A stretch of 21,141 nt of DNA, from contig LSSL01000391.1 of the NCBI GenBank assembly GCA_001953115.1, forward strand, positions 3,762 to 24,902, read 5' to 3'. Shown piece after piece: positions 12,059 through 20,610 of the stretch (position 1 is the first letter of the stretch; every line of letters begins with the position of its first letter). Made by a program: the position numbers and the translations under genes. The notes below the pieces were generated by a model. That model saw nothing but the letters and a program-made list of their open reading frames with translations. It was not told the DNA's origin and ran no database searches. The DNA is from Smittium mucronatum (taxonomy: Eukaryota > Kickxellomycota > Harpellomycetes > Harpellales > Legeriomycetaceae).

Positions 12059-12073
12059 CACCCATTTCATCAG
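12059..12073. repeat. Target-site duplication, left copy
   Basis: CACCCATTTCATCAG occurs here and again, identically, at 12699-12713, immediately outside the two ends of the SINE-like element. A perfect 15-bp direct repeat in this position is the expected footprint of target-primed reverse transcription. Confidence 0.85.
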
Positions 12074-12698
12074 TTTTTTTGTATCACGATATTTTATTGT
12101 AAGATAACGTCATTAAAAACTATACTAAAAAAATATGAAAAAAGAAAAAGGCGTATAGAAAAGACTATTATCCTAACTACAATAAGCTCCTCTGCAGGAC
12201 TACCGGCTGCCTACCTACGGGAAAAGGGTTCAATCTACCAACCAAAAGACAGCCCTGGCATTGCTTCAAGTAGGCTGGATGACTGAGGTTACATGCAGTC
12301 AAGAACTATGCTCTTTGCCAATGAACAATAGTTCATTGAAGCTGCTGAGCTCCTAGTCAGAGCCTACTTCTAACAGTATTAATAAAATTAGGCTTCTACC
12401 CAAACGTGGGATTTATCAACATGGCTTTCCTACAAATAGCTGTTAGACGCTGAGATCCGTTTGACTGTCAAACACTGGACTTGTGATCTTTACTATGTAT
12501 CAGCTGTGCTAAACGATCGGTCCCTCCTGTTTCAAGATGATCCTCCTCTGGAATCGCTTTCCTACGAATAGCTGTGCGCTGTTTCCACTACTCCAAACCA
12601 AGAATAGTACATCGCCGTGTGAAATTTTAGTTTAGGGTTCTTCAAAAAAGTACACCATTAAGCCCCTAAACCACGGCAAGGTATTTCATTCTTAGGGG
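12074..12698 (-). mobile_element. Complete SINE-like retroposon with oligo-A tail and target duplication
   Basis: This 625-bp element is flanked by an exact 15-bp direct repeat. Its minus strand ends in seven A (T run at 12074-12080) directly next to the left duplication, so it is a retroposon inserted in minus orientation. Its 5' end at 12698 begins CCCCTAA and pairs with TTAGGGG about 30 bases later (12692-12698 against 12663-12669 on the plus strand). From 12165 to 12698 it is homologous to the reverse complement of 20611-21141, about 85% identical by eye with small gaps. Because both copies begin at the same base, that end is a true element terminus and not random 5' truncation. No long frame and no clear A and B boxes are visible, so it may be a SINE of unusual head or a non-autonomous LINE derivative mobilised by LINE enzymes. 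A short plus-strand frame overlapping its left end (12029-12286) is incidental. Confidence 0.8.
12663..12698 (-). repeat. Terminal CCCCTAA/TTAGGGG hairpin at the SINE-like 5' end
   Basis: Seven-base arms CCCCTAA (12663-12669) and TTAGGGG (12692-12698) are exact reverse complements and mark the 5' end of the minus-oriented copy. The other copy keeps the same two arms although the bases between them differ, which suggests that the stem is a real part of the element. Confidence 0.6.
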
Positions 12699-12713
12699 CA
12701 CCCATTTCATCAG
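12699..12713. repeat. Target-site duplication, right copy
   Basis: This is identical over 15 bases to 12059-12073 and abuts the 5' end of the SINE-like element, as expected for a minus-oriented retroposon. Confidence 0.85.
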
Positions 12714-13670
12714 AAGATATTTTTGGGGTTGTTAAATCCATAATTTAATTATATCCGACATTTGACTATTCTATTTTTTGGTTTTCGAGGCCAATTTCCA
12801 AATATTTTCTAATAGGATTCTTTTTTCAAGTAAAGTGGTCCTTAAGTTTTTTAAATTTTTCATTATTTGCACCAGTTTTATTATTTGAATTTTTTAGAAT
12901 TAATTAATCAAAAATATCATTTATTAGGTAAATTTTTCCTCTTCTATTGCCATAATTTCTATATCATGTTTCTTTGGTCATATCGAACTTCATTTAATTT
13001 TTAAAGCCTTTATAAGAAAATTCTAGATTTATTTAAAAATATTCGTCATTAAATTTTTTTTCCGATGTTTTTAGTTTTGGGGTTTTAAAGTGCAATCTTT
13101 TCAAATTTATCCATTTTTTAGCTCTTGATTAATCGGCTAAATTCACCCATTAGGATATTAATTGATTTAAAATCAATTTAAACTTTTATCAATTGCCCAT
13201 TGACATTTTTTATCTTCTTCTAAGATAGGAGATCTTCGATTTCTAATTATCCATATTTTTACAATATATATAGGATTTTTCAAGCCTATGTAGAAAATTA
13301 ATATATTTATTTGATCGTGGTCAAAAAATTTGATACTTTGCTTTGGTCTTCTTTTTTAATCTATTTTGAAAAGTACCTTAATTCTATAAGAAATAATAGT
13401 ATTATTATCTCTCTTTTACAATGCGCTGATGGCGCAAATGGTGCCTAGAGATGCAAGTTGCTCTTCGAACAGTTTTAATATGGATATATCTCCAAAACTT
13501 TTGAAGTTAGGTATGCTGATCATTAATATTTTTTGTTCGATTTGAAGATTTTGGCATTAATATATTTTTTCCCCAAGATATACAGTATTTTTTTAAATCA
13601 AATTTATAGCATTTTAGATATAGCAAAAAAATAAATATATGTTCAGGGCTCTAAGATCGTCTTCTCTAGA
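12714..13670. other. A/T-rich DNA, no gene identified
   Basis: I see no convincing frame here. A less biased patch at about 13420-13520 looks like old repeat sequence but carries no motif I know. Confidence 0.4.
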
Positions 13671-13673
13671 GTT

Positions 13674-13850
13674 TCAGACCCCTTTAAATGAAATATAGAC
13701 AATTTGAATGGCAATCGCATGACTGCTTCGAAATTGGCTCCACCAAAATCCGACCTTAAGTTGTGAGCCAAGATCGAAAGGCGTCTTCAGGACATGTTGT
13801 TGACTTACTGAGGTTAGGTGTTGTATCGAAAACTTGGGGTATTCACTCAT
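13674..13850 (-). pseudogene. Unidentified coding-like fragment, two overlapping frames
   Basis: On the minus strand an ATG at 13850-13848 opens a 58-codon frame ending at TGA 13676-13674 (MSEYPKFSIQHLTSVSQQHV at its start). A neighbouring frame over the same bases also looks like protein, with CPEDAFRSWLTT, one stop, then GRILVEPISKQS. Such alternation suggests a decayed gene with a frameshift. It lies downstream, on the same strand, of the Lys-rich frame at 13922-14119 and may belong with it. No family recognised; a retroelement ORF1 is one possibility by context. Confidence 0.35.
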
Positions 13851-13921
13851 TTAGGTCTATTTTTATTTATATGGATAGATTTTTTTGGAGCTTCTAGTTT
13901 CTCTATTCTTTTTTTATTTTT

Positions 13922-14119
13922 TTATTTTTTTAATTTTTTGTTTGAGTTTTGGGATTCTACGAAGATGTCAGCCTCGTATTGATCCTTAGACCTTGGGAAT
14001 TTCATCACCACTCTGTTTTTAACATCAGAGATATGTTTCTTTGGTATTTTCCCCTTACCAACCTTTTTAGGTTTGGACTTAGCAAGCTTAAAGGGTCTCG
14101 GTTTATCTATAATATAGAG
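13922..14119 (-). pseudogene. Lys-rich coding-like fragment, unidentified
   Basis: Between a TAA at 14122-14120 and a TAA at 13924-13922 the minus strand is open for 65 codons. It has no initiating ATG at its start, so it is a fragment or a downstream exon. The product is strongly basic in its first half (FKLAKSKPKKVGKGKIPKKH) and then reads DVKNRVVMKFPRSKDQYEAD. The codons are varied, unlike random frames in this window. A basic segment followed by a small hydrophobic block occurs in nucleic-acid-binding ORF1 proteins of retrotransposons, but there is no diagnostic motif. The plus-strand frame over the same bases (13949-14155) appears to be its shadow. Confidence 0.4.
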
Positions 14120-14165
14120 TTAAGGATAATAAGCAAGGAGTTATTATTTTCTTAAAACTTTTTTT

Positions 14166-15035
14166 TTTTGGTTAGCAAATAAAATTGAATCAAATTTGAT
14201 TGAAAAAAATCAAATTAAATAAATTTGAATCAAATTGTGTTAAAAATCAAAAGTTAATTTATGTGTCAAATTAAGAAAAAAATTTTTTTAGGTGCACTTG
14301 GGTAAATTTTAAATCATTTAGATAAAAAAATGTTTTAACCTTCCAGATCCAAAATTTTGTCTACTCCTATTTGCGTCTTATAAAAATTTCAATTGGCCCA
14401 ATTACTTGATTTATCCAAAAATATATAAATACTATTTCTTTATAGATAGAATTGAATAAAAAATAAAAGTTATTTTATTGCCACCAGTTTTGAAAGGGTT
14501 TAATTGATAGAACAAATGAAATAACGATTAATTAAGATTCAAATTTATGCAAGGTTATATACTATAAACCTAAAAGTTTTTCTATAACCTCACAGAAGTG
14601 GGTAAAATAACATCTTAGAGAATTTTCGAAATTAAAATCAAAAACTCTTAATGATTTTATAATTAGGAAAATAAATTTATGCTTAGGATGATATAAAATA
14701 ACCATCAAAATCCTTTGATTTTAAACAAACTGAAAATTTTTATTTTAGTTTTGAAGAAATATATCAGTTTGATCGGATTCAAATTTCATCCAAATTTCAT
14801 GGTTATACCTTCACTTGAGCAATTGGTAATTTAATTATTTTTTTCCCAAATTGGATAATTACATGAACCATTTTTTTACCTAATATGATTTAAAATTTAC
14901 CCATGTGCATCTAATTTTTTTTTTTTACTTAATTTGACGCATAAATTAACTTGATTTTTAACACAATTTGATTCAAATTTACTTATATTGATTTCATTCA
15001 ATCTAATTTGATTCGTTTTTACAAGTATACCTTTT
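14166..15035. mobile_element. Foldback-type element with long imperfect inverted repeats
   Basis: The arm at about 14166-14335 recurs in reverse complement at about 14862-15035. The best-conserved part contains AAATTTGAATCAAATTGTG, then TTAAAAATCAA, TTAATTTATG, GTCAAATTAAG, a homopolymer run, and GGGTAAATTTTAAATCAT, at roughly 85% identity by eye with small gaps. About 530 bases separate the arms; I saw no coding frame for a transposase in them. The arrangement fits a foldback or MITE-like non-autonomous DNA element, or an inverted duplication. Outer edges are blurred by T runs and no target duplication was found, so the boundaries are approximate. A minus-strand frame at 14897-15100 is an accident of one arm. 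Confidence 0.65.
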
Positions 15036-15059
15036 TTTTTTGGTAAAAATGCAAATATA

Positions 15060-15095
15060 TCCGAATTCTGATACCCATCACTAAAATCTTGCATT
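15060..15095 (-). repeat. Short dispersed repeat related to 16296-16325
   Basis: On the minus strand this reads TTTTAGTGATGGGTATCAG followed by AATTCGG. The plus strand at about 16297-16325 has TTTTAGTGATGGATATCAG followed by AGTTCGG. The match covers about 26 bases with two differences, in opposite orientations 1.2 kb apart. Confidence 0.5.
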
Positions 15096-15100
15096 ATCAT

Positions 15101-16220
15101 CTTAAAATTTTAGATTTTTTTAATGTAGAAAATTTCAAAAATTGATGATTTTTTTCTTTTTAGGAAATTCGATGAATTTTTCCTTATTATGCGATATATT
15201 GATGGATTTGATTTTTGACACAAATAGAGACCATCAAGCCCACCGCAGGTTTTTTTTATCAAAACCATAAATAATGCCTAAAAAAAATCAAATAACTTCA
15301 TACGGCTGTATCCAAAAAATTTATAGTTCCCAGTTATTTATAAAATAAAAATTAGTTTCTTATTATCTTTATCCAAATATTTTATAAAATCGAATAATGT
15401 ACACCAAATTTTTTATTAAATAATATATTAGTCACGCTATCAACAATAAATAATCTTTTGCGACATTCTTATAATCGCTTCACATTTAATAACTAAAAAG
15501 TAACAGACATTTAATTTTTTTAAAGCCCTTAGTTCAATTTAAATATACCGGAAATTTAGAAATTAGGTATTTTAATAGCATTTGTCATTTATTTCATGTT
15601 TTTAAAGGAATTTAATATAGTTATTCCAGTTTTTTGTTGATTAAATGGGTATTCGAACTATGGGAACTTAATAAAACCACTAATTCTAATCAATTTTAGC
15701 ATGTCACAACATAATACAAAGTGGTAGTTTAGTTTTTTAATTCATAAAACTATATTTAATAGACTCAAAAAATAAATATAGTCTTTTAGGAAGTTGACTC
15801 ATATATTAATAAAAATAGATTTGTTCCATATTGTAAAAAAGTTATTGTCAATGCTCATTTTAGAGTTTTTTGAATACTTGTAAGCATAATCATCTTGATA
15901 TTTTTAGTTTTTTTTGCTCTGTAAATGGATATTACATCCTCCCAAGTATGCGCAAAATCTATTAGTATCAATGATCTTCACAATAAGAAATGTAATGTTG
16001 ATTTTTTTCTTTAAAAATTTTCATTACATTGATTTAATTTATTTTTTTTGAATGCTTAAATGATTAATTTAAACTGTAAGGATATTGGGAATTTGTTTTT
16101 TCTAATACTGTCAAAAATAATATCTATAATATATAGCATATTAAGGAGAAATTTACATAATTTCCTAAAAAAGAAAAACTTGCATCAATTTTTGAATTTT
16201 TTTCGAATAAAAAAATCGAA
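15101..16220. other. A/T-rich DNA, no gene seen
   Basis: No coding frame, RNA gene or repeat array is visible. Runs of T and A dominate. Confidence 0.5.
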
Positions 16221-16224
16221 TTTT

Positions 16225-16315
16225 TTTTAGTGATGTAGCTCAGATTTTAGTGGTGAAAAGTTCAGTGAAAAGTATATTTTGGTGATGAGTATCAGTTTTT
16301 AGTGATGGATATCAG
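16225..16315 (+). repeat. Degenerate tandem repeat of a TTTTAGTGATG..ATCAG unit
   Basis: Four related units follow one another: TTTTAGTGATGTAGCTCAG (16225-16243), TTTTAGTGGTG...TTCAG (about 16245-16265), TTTTGGTGATGAGTATCAG (about 16277-16295) and TTTTAGTGATGGATATCAG (about 16297-16315). Units are about 19 to 21 bases, with roughly a dozen extra bases between the second and third. The last unit is the one shared with 15060-15095. Confidence 0.5.
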
Positions 16316-16564
16316 AGTTCGGGTTTTTTTATACAAGATTTCTATGATGATAAAATACTAACATTTTTTTTGATCCTAAGATCAAGAATCGGAATCGATT
16401 TCTCATTACGTTATTTTTTTTTGATTTTTGGCTATTTTTTCTTTTAAGAGCGTTGAGTGATCGATAAAAACGAATTACAGATAGCCTATATATAATATAA
16501 AACTTTCCAGTGTTATTTGGGCAACTTTTAGCAGCTTAATTAGTGTAGATAATATGAAAAAGGG

Positions 16565-16587
16565 AAATAGAAATAGAAATAGAAATA
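16565..16587 (+). repeat. (AAATAG)n microsatellite
   Basis: Three exact AAATAG units and a partial fourth stand in tandem. A separate (GA)6 run follows at 16653-16664. Confidence 0.8.
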
Positions 16588-16740
16588 TACATTTTTTTTG
16601 ATAATGGAATTGTGAAATTTTATTATTTGATTCATTAAAAAAATCTAACAGGGAGAGAGAGAGAATAGCCTGATTGCTAAGATTTTTAGGAATTCATAAT
16701 TTTATGATATTATGATATGTTTTCTTGCTCCGCAATACGG

Positions 16741-17300
16741 GTGGTGTAGACACTGATATTGTTTTCCATGGAGATAACTCATCATTAATTCGCAATATTT
16801 AACAGCTTGAAATTTAATTTTGCTCCTCAGTACATGAAAAAAATTTTCAAGTAGTATTCTCCGTTTGAATTCTCATTTATGAGTCCTTCCAAAGATGAGC
16901 ATGAATTTTAGAGCATTTAGTAAAGTGAACACACCTTTTTAGTTTTATGACTCGGAATGTGTATCTGGATAAAAAAAACTCCAGCCAGCGGCATAGTTTT
17001 GTTGTTTATACCCCAGCTTGTTATAGAAGCATCTGTAATGGCATTGCGGGCATGTTTGGACAAATAAATCTTAGAATTAAAGATATTGAGTTCCAGAGAT
17101 TAATTTGGGTGTCCCATAACTCCAAGTCTAACATATTCAGAGTCAATTGAGGGCAAATATAATTGTAACTGAAGTGGTGTTTTTTTTATATCATTGTTTG
17201 TAATAACTGAATCCCCATATGATTGGTATCTGTTGGGTCCATTTCTATCATTGCCACTAAAAATGACTCACTATACATCATGGCTTTCCTGTAGGTTATT
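16741..17300 (-). pseudogene. DIRS-like retroelement RNase H relic
   Basis: This continues on the minus strand from the reverse transcriptase relic. One frame near 17125-17085 reads LDLELWDTQINLWNS, aligning with the LEWW...L..WNG block that precedes RNase H in DIRS/Ngaro retroelements. In the next frame ARNAITDASITSWGINN appears, with T-D-A-S at 17036-17025 and the Trp at 17015-17013. This is the typical ITDAS..GWG start of DIRS-type RNase H and includes its first catalytic Asp. It is followed by AGWS and a THSE remnant where HIN.LEL is expected. After another frame change, 16870-16850 reads IQTENTT, matching the IQTDNTT block. Stops interrupt all frames. The gene is dead, and the element probably ends or is truncated near 16.7 kb, because I see no tyrosine recombinase in the A/T-rich DNA beyond. 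Confidence 0.75.
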
Positions 17301-17460
17301 GGAATATGTATTTGTTAGCTTAATCCCCTTCTTAGTTTTTTTTTTGTCCTGTGTAAGGTGTATTAAAATTTTCCAAATCTTAAACACTACTAATAGTAAC
17401 TTTCGGAAATTACTTGGAGAAGCCATCAATTTTTTTAGATTTATTGTGAACCCAAGGTTT

Positions 17461-17933
17461 TAAAGTGGTTCGTATCTATATTTGTATGTATTAGACATTC
17501 CTCTCCGAATGAACCAAAGATTGATATGTCTTTTATGCAAAATATCAGATAAATTCCAATCGCTTTGAATGAATCTACTGCAGATTTCATGACTTTTAAA
17601 AAACTCTCGGTGTCGTAGTTAATTCTAATTGAAATGAGAGTAATTCGTATGTCTTGATATTATGCATAAAGCAAAACACTTTAGTTGAAAATCAATGTAA
17701 AGGGACTTATTGACAGGTTGATTTTATGCCCAGCTTTTTATAAAATCTCCCGATAGTATCAAATTTTTTAATGATTTTATTTCTTCCGTTTTGAAGCTAT
17801 AATTTAATTTAAGTTCGTTGATATGCTCAAAATCAAACAACGGACTTATTTTTAAGCACTTTTCTTTCTCAAATATTGATATTGTTAAAGATTGGTTGGT
17901 GTTCATAGCTATTTTGATTTTTCCTAAATCCAT
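17461..17933 (-). pseudogene. DIRS/Ngaro-like reverse transcriptase relic
   Basis: The minus strand keeps the reverse transcriptase order of tyrosine-recombinase retroelements. The frame 17933-17724 (69 codons from ATG, then a stop) has SIFEKEKCLKISPLFDFEHI, which aligns with the F-V-K...G.RPI.DL..IN motif. It then reads SFKTEEIKSLKNLILSGDFI, which matches the FKME.I.SLK.LI..GDF block just before the first catalytic Asp; the frame ends there. Further on, a frame open from about 17656 reads YQDIRITL (YQF..LPFG position), FLKVMKSAVDSFKAIGI, then FCIKDISIFGSFGEECLIHT. The YLDD catalytic box therefore survives only as C-I-K-D, codons 17539-17528, and is followed by the typical EEC..HT spacing. 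Loss of the catalytic residues plus frame breaks make it a pseudogene. Copia, gypsy and LINE reverse transcriptases lack this combination, so the family call is fairly firm. Confidence 0.8.
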
Positions 17934-18068
17934 TTACTTTTAAGCCATCAGTCTGATAGCATTTTGTTGATTCTCTGGAAGGTTGTAAAATTTCCTGTGT
18001 TTGGAGATGGTTTCTGTATAAATATGAAACTGTGTTCATTTTTCAATATGTTGATTACCCATTTATTT

Positions 18069-19345
18069 TTAGATTATTTTAACCTCAGATCGAGAAGGTT
18101 TGAGAGAAGAAAATGAATTGGTGTATGAATAAACTATCTCATCGAATACGGCAGCGTTATAAATATCTGGAAACTCGTTTTTTACTATTTTTTTGAGGGC
18201 CTTTTTCTGATCCTCCATGAGATTTTCAAGCTGGGTTTATTACTGATTCCTTGGAAAAATAAACTCTTTTTTTCGATGTTATTCGCCATTTTATATCTTT
18301 TTATAGATAGAACTTTTCCTGATTGCTGTTCGAATATTCGGTGGATGAATAACTCACAAAAAATTCCAGTTGGAACAAATGCCTATTTCCAGTATTTTAT
18401 TTTTCATCATATTTTTTTACGTGAGTGGAATGGTCCGTTGTTTCTGGGGCGATCCAGGTTATGAATTTTTGGAGATATTTGTAATTTACATGTAGATCGG
18501 AGTTTACAGGGTTTTACCCATGCAGCTCTGAAACTATTATATATTGATAGGGCGAGCTCCTTTTTTCCACTCTAACATCTGTATATAGGTATGCTGGATT
18601 CAATTTCCTTGTTTTCTTTTCTTTTTGATGTTTTGTACATTTTGACTCCGTCTGGATCCACCTCCCCCTCCGTCCTGGTTGTTCCCACGGTATTTTGCTT
18701 CCTCTGTTATACATATTCATTTTTTATAATTTCTATGGCTATTGTTAATGGACTTGATGTAAAGTTCTTGGCTAAGAATTCTGTCATTTCTGCTAGATTT
18801 TCTTTTAATTTCCATTTTTTTATATTTTTGGAGTAGTGCAGTTACTAAATTTCTGTTGCACCTAATCCTGGCTCTGCTGAGGTGATTTCTAATTAAAATC
18901 CTGGTTTTTGGCAGACAGATACTATCCTGAATTTTAAAATTTATGAGAGTAGTTAAGAGCAAGTTTGAAGAGGTCTTAAGAGTCACAGTTAATTTATCCA
19001 AAATGATCTTTATCTCATATTATGTAGGCTAAATAATTCCAAAGAATACTCTTGATATATCATCGATATGTATCCCAATCTTTGAAAGATCGGTAAATCG
19101 CTTCTTGGCTTTAGATAATAGTTCCTCTTCTTTTGCTACCTGAGGGTTGAGTTTTATTGTTCTGTTGATTTCATTTGACCTAACCCCCCCACCCCCCACC
19201 CCACAACCATTTGGTGACCGATATCTGCGATTATTTGCTTATACTTGTTTCCATGCCAGTTTATACTTCCAATAGTGACATAAAATCCAAGCTCGAATCT
19301 CGAAAATAAGGTCTCAAGAACAGTACTTTTAGGATTCTCCGCCAT
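18069..19345 (-). pseudogene. Probable gag-like ORF1 relic of the DIRS-like element
   Basis: Upstream of the reverse transcriptase relic, on the same strand, several frames carry protein-like sequence in succession. An ATG at 19345 starts MAENPKSTVLETLFSRFELG and runs 63 codons to 19154. Across a G-rich tract the sense then moves to another frame (about 19178-19032), with QVAKEEELLSKAKKRFTDLS and GIHIDDISRVFFG. It next moves to a frame open from 19019 to 18717 that contains TVTLKTSSNLLLTTLINFKI, CLPKTRILIRNHL and a basic tail. At 18720-18514 a Lys/Arg-rich frame follows. At 18218-18069 a 49-codon frame begins MEDQKKALKKIVKNEFPDIY. Position before the reverse transcriptase suggests gag. I know no motif that proves it, and a different element's ORF1 or an unrelated captured gene remains possible. 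Short plus-strand frames here (18276-18464, 18591-18836) are shadows. Confidence 0.5.
19184..19202 (-). other. C/G homopolymer tract with G-quadruplex potential
   Basis: The plus strand reads C7-A-C6-A-C4. The minus strand thus has GGGG, GGGGGG and GGGGGGG separated by single T, enough G for an intramolecular quadruplex if the long runs contribute twice. It is the longest G/C run in an A/T-rich window and sits exactly where the gag-like relic changes reading frame, so length change in the tract is a plausible cause of the frameshift. Confidence 0.6.
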
Positions 19346-20608
19346 TAAAATAAATCTTTTCAGTTGTAGTTACTTCATCTAGGCTGTTAGGACTGCTTAT
19401 TTCTTGGGGTTATTAAGTGCGATATTGGGTGCTTGAACTTGTATTTCAAAAGCTTCATAACTCGGTTGCTGCTCTGATTGCTATTGTTGGAATTCTTTTT
19501 AATGATATTGAATAATAAGGATATATATATAATGTTTATACATTTTAGTTTCTATATAGAATATGTATTTTGAAATCGCAAAATGCAGCTTTAAAAATTG
19601 ATGATGATGATACTATGGAATTGATAGTGGCTATTTTATAGCAAAAATTCACATCCTTAATGCTATTATTCGAGATTAACTTATTTTTACCAATTAAGTA
19701 AAATATGGTCTGTACGGCATAAAATCAACCATTGAATAGACTTTTGGTTCCTAAGAACAGTCTAGATTTTTTAAAGTAAGTGAATAACAGTTTTTAATAT
19801 TAAGTCCCATTTTTTATTGCCTTTTTTAAATTATAAGTAAAAATAATCTCGATGCATACAGATTATTTTCATACTGTCTTTCATAGGATTTTCTTAAAAT
19901 AACTACAAGTAGAATATTGGTACGTAAAATTAAAAGTTGGGCGTCAAAACTGTCAAATAATTAGATATATTTTTCTTTATTAATAAATGTCACATGTATT
20001 CATTAATCATCTTAGTTTAGCAAAATTTTAATGCCTGTTTTTAACTGAAAATATACTCATTTTTCCTAACAGAAATGAATTTATCTTTTATCTATAGAAT
20101 TAAAAATGATCTAAGGTCATATATTTTTTTTAATTAGCGATATAAATAGATAATTTTTGTTTGATATTTATAAGAAAATAAGCTAGAAAGAACAGGCTAG
20201 ATTTGGAAGATTTGTTAGAATGGAAAATATAATTTAATCAGGCTCTTTATTTATACTTTCATCAGCATTCTGTTAAATAATGAGTTATTTTGCGACCCAT
20301 TATGATATTATTCAAATTCAGAATATCATCATTTTTATTTTTTATTATCAAAATTAGAATGGTTTTTTTCTTTTTTAATATTACCAAAAAAGGAAAAGGT
20401 TTTTTTCTTAGATGATTTTATTATAAACAAAATTTACTCGTGATAATTTACTTCATATCATAAAAGTATAATTATTAAATTTAAATTTCTATTATGTAAA
20501 ATAAGATCTGTAATGATGGTCATTTTTATTTAATTTTGCTCAGGCTGATTTATTACTATGATTATGTAAAGAAAATAGATTATTCTTTTTGTGACAACAT
20601 AAAATAAT
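19346..20608. other. A/T-rich DNA, no gene seen
   Basis: Apart from a slightly G+C-richer first 150 bases, which may be the leader of the retroelement transcribed leftward, nothing can be supported here. I found no terminal repeat of the DIRS-like element. Confidence 0.45.
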
Positions 20609-20610
20609 CA

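Noticed and set aside
12690..12713. Hammerhead-like CTGATGA and GAAA on the minus strand at the SINE-like 5' end
   Set aside because: CTGATGA belongs to the target duplication, not to the element. It is absent from the second copy, and the sequence between the two boxes does not form stem II.
17000..17052. A possible zinc knuckle (CPQCHYRC) on the minus strand
   Set aside because: The neighbouring frame over the same bases reads ARNAITDASITSWGINN and fits the RNase H of the DIRS-like element much better, so the Cys cluster is an out-of-frame accident.
17194..17463. Plus-strand 89-codon frame
   Set aside because: It is antisense to the reverse transcriptase and RNase H relic, whose motifs are recognisable.
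18069..19345. Idea that the gag-like relic belongs to the LINE-derived effector-related family of powdery mildews
   Set aside because: The impression came from memory of general sequence flavour only. The adjoining reverse transcriptase is DIRS-like and not LINE-like, and the base composition does not suit powdery mildews.
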